64,000 nt of DNA, taken from NCBI GenBank assembly GCA_018114805.1, contig CP073042.1, positions 2,108,001-2,172,000 of the forward strand. The letters are read 5' to 3'. The notes under the pieces were generated by a model. The model saw only the letters and a program-made list of their open reading frames with translations, was not told the DNA's origin and did no database searches. Made by a program: the position numbers and the translations under genes. Source of the stretch: Candidatus Streptomyces philanthi (GTDB lineage Bacteria; Actinomycetota; Actinomycetes; Streptomycetales; Streptomycetaceae). Position 1 is the first letter of the stretch. Every line of letters starts with the position of its first letter. This document shows, piece by piece, positions 56,605 through 64,000 of the stretch.

Positions 56605-58452
56605 TCAGCCGAGCCGCTCGACCAGCGCCCGGTACTCGTCCCAGATCTCCTTCGGGGTGTGGTCCCCGAAGGTGTTCAGGTGCTCGGGCACCAGGGCCGC
56701 CTCCTCGCGCCAGACCTCCGGGTCCACGGTGAGCAGGAACTCCAGGTCGGCGTCGGACAGGTCAAGCCCGTCGGTGTCCAGGGCCTCCTTGGTCGGCAGT
56801 ACGCCGATCGGCGTCCGCACGCCGTCGGCCTTCCCGTCGAGGCGCTCCACGATCCACTTGAGCACGCGGCTGTTCTCGCCGAAGCCGGGCCAGACGAACG
56901 TGCCCTCGTCGTTCTTGCGGAACCAGTTCACGTAGTAGATCTTCGGCAGCTTGGCCTGGTCGGCGCTCTGCCCGACCCGGACCCAGTGGCCCATGTAGTC
57001 GCCCATGTTGTAGCCGCAGAAGGGCAGCATGGCGAACGGGTCCCGGCGCAGCTCGCCGACCTTGCCCTCGGCCGCCGCGGTCTTCTCGGAGGCGACGTTG
57101 GCGCCGAGGAAGACGCCGTGCTGCCAGGAGAGGGACTCGGTGACCAGCGGCACCGCGCTGGCGCGCCGACCGCCGAATAGGATGGCCGAGATAGGCACGC
57201 CCTTCGGGTCCTCCCACTCCGGCGCGATGATCGGGCACTGCCCGGCCGGCACGGTGAACCGGGCGTTGGGGTGCGCGGCCGGCGTCCCGGACTCCGGGGT
57301 CCAGTCGTTGCCCTTCCAGTCGGTCAGGTGCGCGGGCGGCTCCTCGGTCATGCCCTCCCACCACACGTCACCGTCGTCAGTGAGCGCGACGTTGGTGAAG
57401 ACCGCGTTGCCCCACAGCGTCTTCATCGCGTTGGCATTGGTGTGCTCGCCGGTGCCGGGGGCCACGCCGAAGAACCCGGCCTCCGGGTTGATCGCGTACA
57501 GCCGGCCGTCCTCGCCGGAGCGCATCCAGGCGATGTCGTCGCCGATGGTCTCCACAGTCCACCCGGGGATGGTGGGCTCTAGCATCGCGAGGTTGGTCTT
57601 GCCGCAGGCGGAGGGGAAGGCGGCGGCCACGTACGTGGCTTCGCCCTGCGGCGGGGTGAGCTTGAGGATGAGCATGTGCTCGGCGAGCCAGCCCTCGTCG
57701 CGGGCCATCACGGAGGCGATGCGCAGCGCGTAGCACTTCTTGCCGAGCAGCGCGTTGCCGCCGTAGCCCGAGCCGTAGGACCAGATCTCGCGCGACTCGG
57801 GGAAGTGCGAGATGTACTTGGTGGTGTTGCACGGCCACGGCACGTCGGCCTGGCCCGGCTCCAGCGGGGCGCCGAGGGTGTGCACGGCCTTGACGAAGAA
57901 GCCGTCGTCACCCAGCTCGTCCAGGACCGGCTGGCCCATCCGCGTCATGGTGCGCATCGAGACGGCGACGTACGCGGAGTCGGTGATCTCCACGCCGATG
58001 GCCGAGAGCGGCGAGCCGAGCGGGCCCATGCAGAACGGCACCACGTACATGGTGCGGCCGCGCATCGAGCCCCGGAAGATGCCCTGTTCCCCGGCGAAGA
58101 TCTCGCGCATCTCGTCGGGGTGCTTCCAGTGGTTGGTCGGCCCCGCGTCCTCTTCCTTAGCCGAGCAGATGAAGGTGCGGTCCTCGACCCGGGCCACGTC
58201 GCTGGGGTCGGAGGCCGCGTAGTACGAGTGCGGGCGCTTGATCGGGTCGAGCCGCTTGAACGTGCCCTTCGCCACGAGTTCCTCGGCCAGCCGCTCGTAG
58301 TCGGCCTGCGAACCGTCGCACCAGACGATCGCGGCGGGTTCGGTTAGGGCGGCGATCTCGTGCACCCAGGAGATCAGCTCCTGGTGGTTCGTGGGGGTGT
58401 TGTTCTGAGCCACGGGGCTGAGAGCCCCGGAGGATTCAGCGCTGCGCGCCAC
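56605..58452 (-). CDS. pckG: Phosphoenolpyruvate carboxykinase (GTP)
   Basis: 615 residues, intact. GTG 58452 with ggagcg upstream. It converts oxaloacetate and GTP to phosphoenolpyruvate, GDP and carbon dioxide, the entry to gluconeogenesis. Kinase P-loop [17 protein letters not shown], with the reactive Cys of the GTP-dependent class; metal site IGDDIAWMR; substrate segments [20 protein letters not shown] and [19 protein letters not shown]-terminal GHWVRVGQ and [20 protein letters not shown]. Divergent from the hemolysin III gene. Confidence 0.97.
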   Translation of the reverse strand: MARSAESSGALSPVAQNNTPTNHQELISWVHEIAALTEPAAIVWCDGSQADYERLAEELVAKGTFKRLDPIKRPHSYYAASDPSDVARVEDRTFICSAKEEDAGPTNHWKHPDEMREIFAGEQGIFRGSMRGRTMYVVPFCMGPLGSPLSAIGVEITDSAYVAVSMRTMTRMGQPVLDELGDDGFFVKAVHTLGAPLEPGQADVPWPCNTTKYISHFPESREIWSYGSGYGGNALLGKKCYALRIASVMARDEGWLAEHMLILKLTPPQGEATYVAAAFPSACGKTNLAMLEPTIPGWTVETIGDDIAWMRSGEDGRLYAINPEAGFFGVAPGTGEHTNANAMKTLWGNAVFTNVALTDDGDVWWEGMTEEPPAHLTDWKGNDWTPESGTPAAHPNARFTVPAGQCPIIAPEWEDPKGVPISAILFGGRRASAVPLVTESLSWQHGVFLGANVASEKTAAAEGKVGELRRDPFAMLPFCGYNMGDYMGHWVRVGQSADQAKLPKIYYVNWFRKNDEGTFVWPGFGENSRVLKWIVERLDGKADGVRTPIGVLPTKEALDTDGLDLSDADLEFLLTVDPEVWREEAALVPEHLNTFGDHTPKEIWDEYRALVERLG

Positions 58453-58524
58453 GATCGCTCCGTTCCGCCGGAGCCCGACTGCTCCGGCGTCATATTGAGG
58501 GTTTTGGGCGGACACAGACGTACA

Positions 58525-58549
58525 CATCCGCTACGGATGCGCACATCCG
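58525..58549. promoter_or_regulatory. Repeated CATCCG motif upstream of pckG
   Basis: CATCCG (58525-58530) and CGGATG (58534-58539) form an inverted repeat with a 3-bp spacer, and a third CATCCG follows at 58544. It lies 73 bp upstream of the pckG start, inside the 271-bp divergent region. A candidate operator; the regulator is unknown. Confidence 0.4.
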
Positions 58550-58723
58550 CATATCCAGTGATGGAGACAGCTACCCCTTGGGGGCTGCGACCCGGATGCT
58601 CACCTCATCCGGTGCCGACCGCGCTCATTTGATCATCCGACCCGTTGGGCGATCTGTCCAGAGGGCGCCCCCGTGAGGATCACCACTCGACACCGGGCCG
58701 TAACTTACGGTGGCGTAGATAGC

Positions 58724-59431
58724 ATGACGAGCATGACTGCCGTCGCACCCGAGGCCGCCGACACCGCCAGCGAGCGGGAAGTGACAGTGCCACCGCCCCT
58801 CAAACCACGGCTGCGCGGCTGGCTGCACGCCGGCATGTTCCCCGCGGTCCTGATCTCCGGCATCGTGCTGACCGCCCTGGCAGACAGCGGTCGGGGCCGG
58901 CTGGCCTGCGCGGTCTACACGCTCACGGCCTGCCTCCTGTTCGGCGTGAGCGCGCTCTACCACCGCGGCACCTGGGGCCCGCGCGCCGAGGGCGTACTGC
59001 GCCGCCTCGACCACGCCAACATCTTCCTGATCATCGCCGGCACGTACACGCCGCTGACCCTGCTGCTCATCGACGGCGGCCGGCAGCAGGCGCTGCTGTG
59101 GGGGATCTGGGCAGCGGCGCTGGCCGGCATCGCGTTCCGGGTCTTCTGGGTCGGCGCCCCGCGCTGGCTCTACACCCCCTGCTACATCGCCATGGGCTGG
59201 GCCGCCGTCTTCTTCCTGCCCGACTTCCTGGGCACCGGCGGCATCGCGGTGCTGGTCTGCGTCATCGTCGGCGGCGTCCTCTACAGCGCCGGCGGCGTGA
59301 TCTACGGCATCAAGCGCCCCAACCCCTCGCCCCGCTGGTTCGGCTTCCACGAGGTCTTCCACTCGCTGACGCTGGCCGCCTTCGTCGTGCACTACGTGGG
59401 CATCTCGCTCGTCGCCTACCAGCACGACTGA
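58724..59431 (+). CDS. Hemolysin III / YqfA family membrane protein
   Basis: 235 residues, seven membrane helices, intact, ATG 58724 (ATG 58733 possible). PAQR/HlyIII motifs: GVSALYHRGTWGPRAEGVLR, RLDHANIFLIIAGTYTPLTL and GFHEVFHSLTLAAFVVHY, with the conserved Ser, Asp and His residues of the metal-dependent hydrolase-like core. The name is historical; a membrane homeostasis role is more likely than lysis. Confidence 0.9.
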   Translation: MTSMTAVAPEAADTASEREVTVPPPLKPRLRGWLHAGMFPAVLISGIVLTALADSGRGRLACAVYTLTACLLFGVSALYHRGTWGPRAEGVLRRLDHANIFLIIAGTYTPLTLLLIDGGRQQALLWGIWAAALAGIAFRVFWVGAPRWLYTPCYIAMGWAAVFFLPDFLGTGGIAVLVCVIVGGVLYSAGGVIYGIKRPNPSPRWFGFHEVFHSLTLAAFVVHYVGISLVAYQHD

Positions 59432-59465
59432 CCGCCACCCCATACCCACACCACATACCCACACC

Positions 59466-59497
59466 ACGGCCGCGCCCCTCCCCCGGGGCGCGGCCGT
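59466..59497 (+). terminator. Hairpin terminator after the hemolysin III gene
   Basis: Perfect 13-bp stem (acggccgcgcccc at 59466-59478, complement at 59485-59497) with loop tccccc, 34 bp past the stop codon. Confidence 0.85.
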
Positions 59498-59574
59498 CGC
59501 GCTGTCCGCGCGCCCTGACCCATGACGGCGCGGCACCGCGCACCCCCGGTCCACGAAGCAGCATCCAGTGCATG

Positions 59575-59607
59575 TTGACAGTAAATCGATTTCGAGATCT
59601 ACTGTCA
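59575..59607 (+). promoter_or_regulatory. Promoter and inverted-repeat operator of the MFS pump
   Basis: TGACAGTA (59576-59583) and TACTGTCA (59600-59607) form a perfect 8-bp inverted repeat with a 16-bp spacer. It overlaps a TTGACA -35 hexamer at 59575-59580. It is 26 bp before the pump start. A TetR-type site, most simply bound by the TetR protein encoded at 61377. Confidence 0.75.
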
Positions 59608-59633
59608 CTTGACACCAACTTCCGGAGTTTGCT

Positions 59634-61213
59634 GTGACGGACCAACCCGATCCCCACCGCTGGTGGGCCCTGGGCGCGCTGGTCGCCTGTATGCTCGTGC
59701 TCGGCCTCGACATGACCATCCTCAACGTGGCGCTGCCGACCATGGCGTCCGAACTCGGCGCCGACACCGGTGAGCAGCAGTGGATCGCCGACTCCTACCT
59801 CGTCGTGTTCGCCGCGACGATGCTCCGGCCGGGCTGCTCGGCGACCGGTTCGGGCGCCGCGGGATGTTGATCACGGGCCTCGGGATCTTCCTCGTCGGCT
59901 CCCTGGTCGGCACCGTCGTCTCCGCCCCGGGATGGGTGATCGCCGCCCGTACGGTGATGGGGCTCGGCGCGGCGCTGATCATGCCGCTCGCCCTCTCGGT
60001 GGTGCCCTCGCTGTTCGGCCCCGGCGAGCGCACCAGAGCCATCGGCGCCCTCTCCGCCACCTCCGCGCTCGGCATGCCGCTCGGCCCGATCATCGGCGGC
60101 TGACTGCTCGACCACTTCTGGTGGGGCTCGGTCTTCCTCGTCAACGTGCCGCTGGCCGCGATCGGCATCCTCTGCTGCGCCCTGCTCGTCCCCGAGACCC
60201 GCGACCCGGCCGCGCCCACCGTGGACATCGGCAGCACCCTGCTGGCCACCCTCGGCCTCGGCCTGCTCGTGTTCGGCGTCATCGAGAGCCCCGACCACGG
60301 CTGGGGCGCGCCGCTGACCCTGCTGGCGCTGTTCAGCACCGTCGCGCTGATCACCGGGCTGGTGCTGCGCGAGCGCCGGCAGGCGCGCCCGATGCTCGAC
60401 ATCGGACTCCTCGGCCAGCGGGGCTTCCTGTGGAACGCGGTCGCCGCGACGCTGGTGACCCTGGTCCTGTCGGGGCTGCTGTTCATCCTGCCCCCGTACC
60501 TCCAGGCAGTGCTGGGCCACGACGCGTTCGGCACCGGGGTGCGGCTGCTGCCGATGATGGGCGGCCTCCTCGTCGCGGCGCGCGGCAGCGCCCCCCTCAT
60601 CGAACGGTTCGGCCCGCGCGTGGTCGTCCCGGCCGGCCTGACCACGCTGGCGGGCGCGGCCTTCCTCGGGGCCACCACCGACGTCGGCGACGGGTACGGG
60701 CATACCGCGCTGTGGTTGGCCGTCGTCGGCTTCGGGTTCGGCTTCGCGATCGTGCCCGCCATGGACGCCGCGCTCGGCGCCCTCCCGCGCGAGCGCGCGG
60801 GCAACGGCTCCGGACTGCTCATGACGCTGCGGCAGTTCGGCGGCGCCATCGGCGTGGCGCTGCTCGGCAGCCTGCTGGCCAGCGGGTACGGCGACCGGCT
60901 GAACACCGACGGCCTGTCCCGGGACGCCGCCGACACCGCCGACGACTCGATCGTCGCCGCCCACCTGGTCGCCGACGCGCTCGGCGACCCACGACTCGCG
61001 GAGTCCGCCGACTCCGCCTACGTGCACGGCATGACCCTCGTCCTGCTGGCCTGCGGCACCACGGCCCTGCTCGCGGCGACGCTGACAGCCTGCTTCCTGC
61101 CCGACTCGCGCGCCGGCCGTCCGACGACGGCCACAAGGGCAAGGGCCCGGAGGACCCGGGTGTCCCGGGTGACCCCGTTGACCCCGTTGGCCCAGGAGAC
61201 CCGGCTGACCTAA
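59634..61213 (+). pseudogene. MFS multidrug efflux pump (DHA2, 14-helix), one frameshift and one in-frame TGA
   Basis: Proton-driven drug exporter. GTG 59634 with cggag upstream. LDMTILNVALPTMASELGAD and GEQQWIADSYLVVFAATML are the family motifs of helices 1-2. A missing C at about 59828 breaks MLPAGLLGDRFGRRGMLITG. The next frame has VMGLGAALIMPLALSVVPSL and ATSALGMPLGPIIGG. TGA (60101-60103) then takes the Trp of GGWLLDHFWWG, and the same frame runs LLDHFWWGSVFLVNVPLAAI to the end at TAA 61211. The remainder contains all later helices. TetR-regulated. Confidence 0.88.
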
Positions 61214-61376
61214 GCGGTCCGCGCGCCCCGGATGGCCCGGGCCGCGCGGCGGAACCGGCCGGCGCGGGCGGCCCGGGCAGTCCGCGCGACCCGAACGACG
61301 CGCGGCGGGATGGTGACACCGAGCCCCCGCCGTCGCACGTGGCCCGGGCGTCCGACGATGGCCGACAATAGGGACC

Positions 61377-62075
61377 ATGGCCTCAGCACGTACGACGTCC
61401 GCCGCCGAGCCCGGGGCGGTGCCCGCGCTCGGCACCGGGCGCGAGCGCAAGCTCGGGCTCCGGGAGCGGAAGAAGATCCAGACCCGCGAGGCGATCCGGC
61501 ACGCCGCGTACCGGCTCTTCGCCGAGCAGGGGTACGACGCGACGCCCATCGACCAGATCGCCGAGGCCGCCGAGGTCTCCCCCAGCACCGTCTTCCGCTA
61601 CTTCCCCACCAAGGAGGACATCGTCCTCACCGACGAGTACGACCCGGTCATCGAGGAGGCCCTGCGCGCCCGGCCCGTGGACGAGCACCCGGTGGAGTCG
61701 ATCCGCCAGGTCCTCGTCGTCTCGCTGCGCGATCTCGTCCTCAACCAGGACGACGACATCGCACTGCGCACCAGGCTGCTCCGCGACGTGCCCGCGATCC
61801 GTGGCCGGATGGCCGAGGCGCAGGCGGAGTCCAGCCGCGTCATCCGCTCCGTCCTCGCCGAACGCGCCGGCAAGCCCGCCGACGACCTGGAACTGCGCGT
61901 CATCACCGCCGCGGTACTCGCCGCGCTCCAGGAGTCCGTCATGTACTGGGTGGACACCGGTCAGGCCGGTGACCTGGAGGAACTCCTCGACACCACGTTG
62001 GACGTCCTCGCCCGCGGCCTCTCCCTCCCGCCCCGCCCGCCCACCGACGGCGCCCCGGCCGGCCCCCGCCCATAA
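61377..62075 (+). CDS. TetR-family regulator of the MFS pump
   Basis: 232 residues, intact, ATG 61377. HTH: TREAIRHAAYRLFAEQGYDA, PIDQIAEAAEVSPSTVFRYF, PTKEDIVLTDEYDPVIEEAL. Larger ligand domain as in pump repressors. It is co-directional with the MFS gene, 163 bp downstream. It probably represses that gene through the operator at 59576-59607. Confidence 0.9.
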   Translation: MASARTTSAAEPGAVPALGTGRERKLGLRERKKIQTREAIRHAAYRLFAEQGYDATPIDQIAEAAEVSPSTVFRYFPTKEDIVLTDEYDPVIEEALRARPVDEHPVESIRQVLVVSLRDLVLNQDDDIALRTRLLRDVPAIRGRMAEAQAESSRVIRSVLAERAGKPADDLELRVITAAVLAALQESVMYWVDTGQAGDLEELLDTTLDVLARGLSLPPRPPTDGAPAGPRP

Positions 62076-62117
62076 TCCGGGGCTACCGTGTCACCAGGCG
62101 GCGCGGATTCGCCCCCG

Positions 62118-62158
62118 GGGCGGGCGCGGGCTCGTACCCCGGGCGGGCGCGGGCTCGT
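62118..62158. repeat. 18-bp direct repeat after the TetR gene
   Basis: gggcgggcgcgggctcgt occurs at 62118-62135 and again at 62141-62158, a 23-bp period, in the gap between convergent genes. Confidence 0.7.
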
Positions 62159-62213
62159 CATCCGGAGCGGTGGCCGGCCCGCCGTACGCGCGCGCCACCC
62201 ACCGGCCGCGCGC

Positions 62214-63262
62214 TCACAGCTCCATCACCACCGTGCCGACGTGCCGACCCTCGATCAGCTCCACCAGCGCGCGCGGGGCCCGTTCGAGCCAGGCGTACCG
62301 GACGTACGGGAAGGTGAGTTCGCCGTCTGCCATCGCCCGGCCTATCTCCCGGGTCCACGCCGGCACCGAGTCCAGGTGGTCGAGGAGCGTGATGCCGCGC
62401 AACTCGATACCACGGGCCAGCAGTTGCAGAGTGTCGATCTCGACCAGCGCCTGGCTGCCATCGCCATCCAACTGCCCAGAGAGCGCCCCGACGACGGCGA
62501 ACCTGGCCCTGCGGTTGGCCACCGCGAGCGCCGACCGTAACTGCTCGCCGCCGACGGTGTCGAAGACCACGTCGATCCCGTCGGGGGCCGCCTCCCGCAA
62601 CTGCTCCTCGATCGACCCCGCGCCCCGGATCACGACGGCGTCGTACCCCAGCTCGTTCACCAGGTAGTCCGCCTTGCGCGGCGAACCGGTGCTGCCGATG
62701 ACCCGGCCAGCCCAGTGCAGTCGCAGGATCTGTCCGGCCATGCAGCCGACGCCGCCGGCCGCGCCACTCACGAACGCCGTCTCGCCGGGCCGCACCTCGG
62801 CCGCCTCCACCACGGCGGCCCAGGCGGTCAGCGCCTGCGACAGGTGGGCCGCGGGGTCCGGCAGCGCGGCCAGGTCGAGTGGCGTGGCCGCGTCAGCGTC
62901 CACCGCCGCGTACTCCCGCCAGGAGTCGTTGTGCCGCACCAGCGTGCCCGGCTCCACCCCGGTCCCGGCCGCCGCGTCGGGCGCGGCGACGACCTCGCCA
63001 ATCACCGGCCCCCACAGCGGCCGGTCGACCTCGTAGGCCGGCATGGGCAGGTTCGCGTCGGACATCAACGTCCGCATGACGGCCACGACGGTCATATACC
63101 GGTTGCGGACGAGGAGTTGGCCCGGCCGGGGCTCGGCACCGGCGCCTCGACGACGGTGAAGTGCTCCTCGATCAACGCGCCCGTCGGGCGCTCGACGAGG
63201 TGGATCTCGCGGTGCGTGGCGGGCACGTCGCCGTACGGACCCGCGGCGGTTTCAGTGGCCAT
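62214..63262 (-). pseudogene. NADP-dependent MDR-family reductase (enone/leukotriene B4 dehydrogenase-like), one frameshift
   Basis: ATG 63262 with aaggag upstream. ATHREIHLVERPTGALIEEH is followed by a break at about 63115. The second frame restores QLLVRNRYMTVVAVMRTLMS, then WGPVIGEVVAAPDAAAGTGV, the cofactor motif FVSGAAGGVGCMAGQILRL and VVFDTVGGEQLRSALAVANR. The C-terminal part (YVRYAWLERAPRALVELIEG) fits alkenal/one oxidoreductases. It reduces an alpha,beta-unsaturated carbonyl with NADPH. Only the N-terminal 48 residues are out of frame. Confidence 0.85.
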
Positions 63263-63362
63263 GGTGCTTGCTCCTTGGCATAGCGGCGACGCGCCGGGCA
63301 GCCAGCCATCCGCGCGCCGCCCGCGAACGACGCGCGACAGCTGCACGTCGCCCGCGCGGACA

Positions 63363-63391
63363 TCAAGTGCCTTCATTCTGCAGCCACTTGA
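63363..63391 (-). promoter_or_regulatory. Inverted-repeat operator of the reductase gene
   Basis: TCAAGTG (63363-63369) and CACTTGA (63385-63391) are perfect 7-bp arms with a 15-bp spacer, about 100 bp upstream of ATG 63262. The ACTTGA/TCAAGT pattern is typical of HxlR-type regulators. Confidence 0.65.
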
Positions 63392-63452
63392 GTACCGCCA
63401 GCCACCTAACTGATAACCCGTCGGCCCAGTTGACGCGGCCCGCCCGGCCGCG

Positions 63453-64000
63453 CTAAGCGTCCCCCGCCGGGCCGCGCAGTGCCGCCGCGAGGCGGTCCGG
63501 ATCGGTCGTCGGCGCGTCGCAGGTGAAGTTCCGGCACACGTACGCGGCCGGCCGGCCGTCCACCAGCGGCCGGCCCGCCAACAGCGGCACCTCGTCACCG
63601 CCCGGCTCGCCGACCGCCACCACCGCGCCGGGTGCCGTCCCCAGGAGCGCGGCCGGGTGCAGCCGCTGGGTCGCTGGGTCGTCGGGGTCGCCGACGACGG
63701 CCACCTCGCGCGGCCCGTCCAGGAGCGCTTCCCCGGCGGCCAGCCCCCAGCCGATGAAGCGGGGCGCGCGGCCGGCGAGGGCCGTCACCACGCCCAGGGC
63801 GCGTTCGGCGGCCTCCCGGTACCGGCCGCTGCCCGTGGCGGCGGCGTACCCGACGAGCGGCCGGCCGCCGCCGTCCAACCGGAGGGCACGGCGTTGTCGG
63901 TCGGGTCCTGCGGGCGCCTGATCAGCGTCTCGGCGTCGTCGGCCGTGTCGAAGAACGTCCCGTCATCAGCGGTGAAGTGCCGCAACACGGTGTCCAGGAG
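63453..64000 (-). pseudogene. DUF255 thioredoxin-domain protein (YyaL/SSP411-like), partial, one frameshift
   Basis: The 3' end of a large gene that runs off the window. LRHFTADDGTFFDTADDAET, LIRRPQDPTDNAVPSGW belong to the (alpha/alpha)6 domain. A missing C near 63855 breaks WTAAAGPLVGYAAATGSGRY. The rest (ERALGVVTALAGRAPRFIGW, VPLLAGRPLVDGRPAAYVCR, NFTCDAPTTDPDRLAAAL) is typical of the family C-terminus, ending at 63453. The thioredoxin-like N-terminal domain lies outside. Function is poorly known. Confidence 0.83.

Noticed and set aside
8117..60103. Reassigned or programmed stop codons as a new decoding system
   Set aside because: All three stop codons also end intact genes here. The in-frame stops have no common context or downstream structure, and frameshifts are even more frequent than stops.

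Overview
The window looks like chromosome from Streptomyces or a close relative. The base composition is very GC-rich with strong third-position G/C bias. GTG starts are common. The gene content is also typical: a Tad/Flp secretion locus, GH18 chitinases behind DasR-type operators, XRE-DUF5753 regulators paired with DUF397 and DUF6879 proteins, and GTP-dependent PEP carboxykinase. I saw no tRNA, rRNA, insertion sequence, phage or CRISPR array.

Layout. 0-3.7 kb: a Z-prenyl synthase, an aldo/keto reductase, the prepilin peptidase and a DUF192 protein. 3.9-14.2 kb: a Tad pilus locus read right to left (Zn-ribbon protein, CpaB, CpaE, two TadE, TadA, TadB, TadC, then a 54-residue Flp pilin, a TadG-like protein, a lipoprotein and an OmpA-like protein). 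14.7-19.3 kb: two GH18 chitinases, each behind a 12-bp DasR-like site in the same promoter geometry, flanking an Nramp transporter. 19.3-25.7 kb: hydrolases, a DUF4188 protein under a double palindromic operator, and a divergent S1 protease / M14 carboxypeptidase pair. 25.8-35.4 kb: small hypothetical operons, two XRE modules, GNATs, a class C beta-lactamase-fold hydrolase and a TetR/quinone-reductase pair. 35.6-42.1 kb: a methyltransferase, a second S1/M14 pair, an alpha/beta hydrolase, a WYL regulator and a VOC protein. 42.1-50.2 kb: a coherent D-amino-acid cluster (GntP/DsdX-type permease, RidA, IclR regulator, PfkB kinase, DSD1-like dehydratase, D-aminoacylase), followed by alaA. 51.7-56.5 kb: an uncharacterised TelA operon with two periplasmic-binding-like proteins, one fused to a VWA domain. 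56.6-64 kb: pckG, a hemolysin III homologue, an MFS pump with a TetR regulator, a quinone reductase, and the end of a DUF255 thioredoxin-domain protein.

The dominant anomaly is gene disruption. More than half of the recognisable genes carry a frameshift or an in-frame stop. I count 12 in-frame stops: 7 TAG, 4 TGA and 1 TAA. Many frameshifts lie in short G or C runs, which suggests imperfect sequence. Others are a 7-bp and a 14-bp tandem duplication and 12-bp deletions between 6-bp direct repeats, which look like replication slippage. TAG, TGA and TAA also end intact genes here, so the genetic code is not reassigned. Interrupted genes are listed as pseudogenes over their full homologous span; whether the lesions are biological or errors of the assembly cannot be settled from the sequence alone.

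The most interesting biology is the TelA / dual binding-protein / VWA operon, the D-serine-type catabolic cluster with its operator, the duplicated divergent protease pair, and the matched DasR promoters of the chitinase twins.
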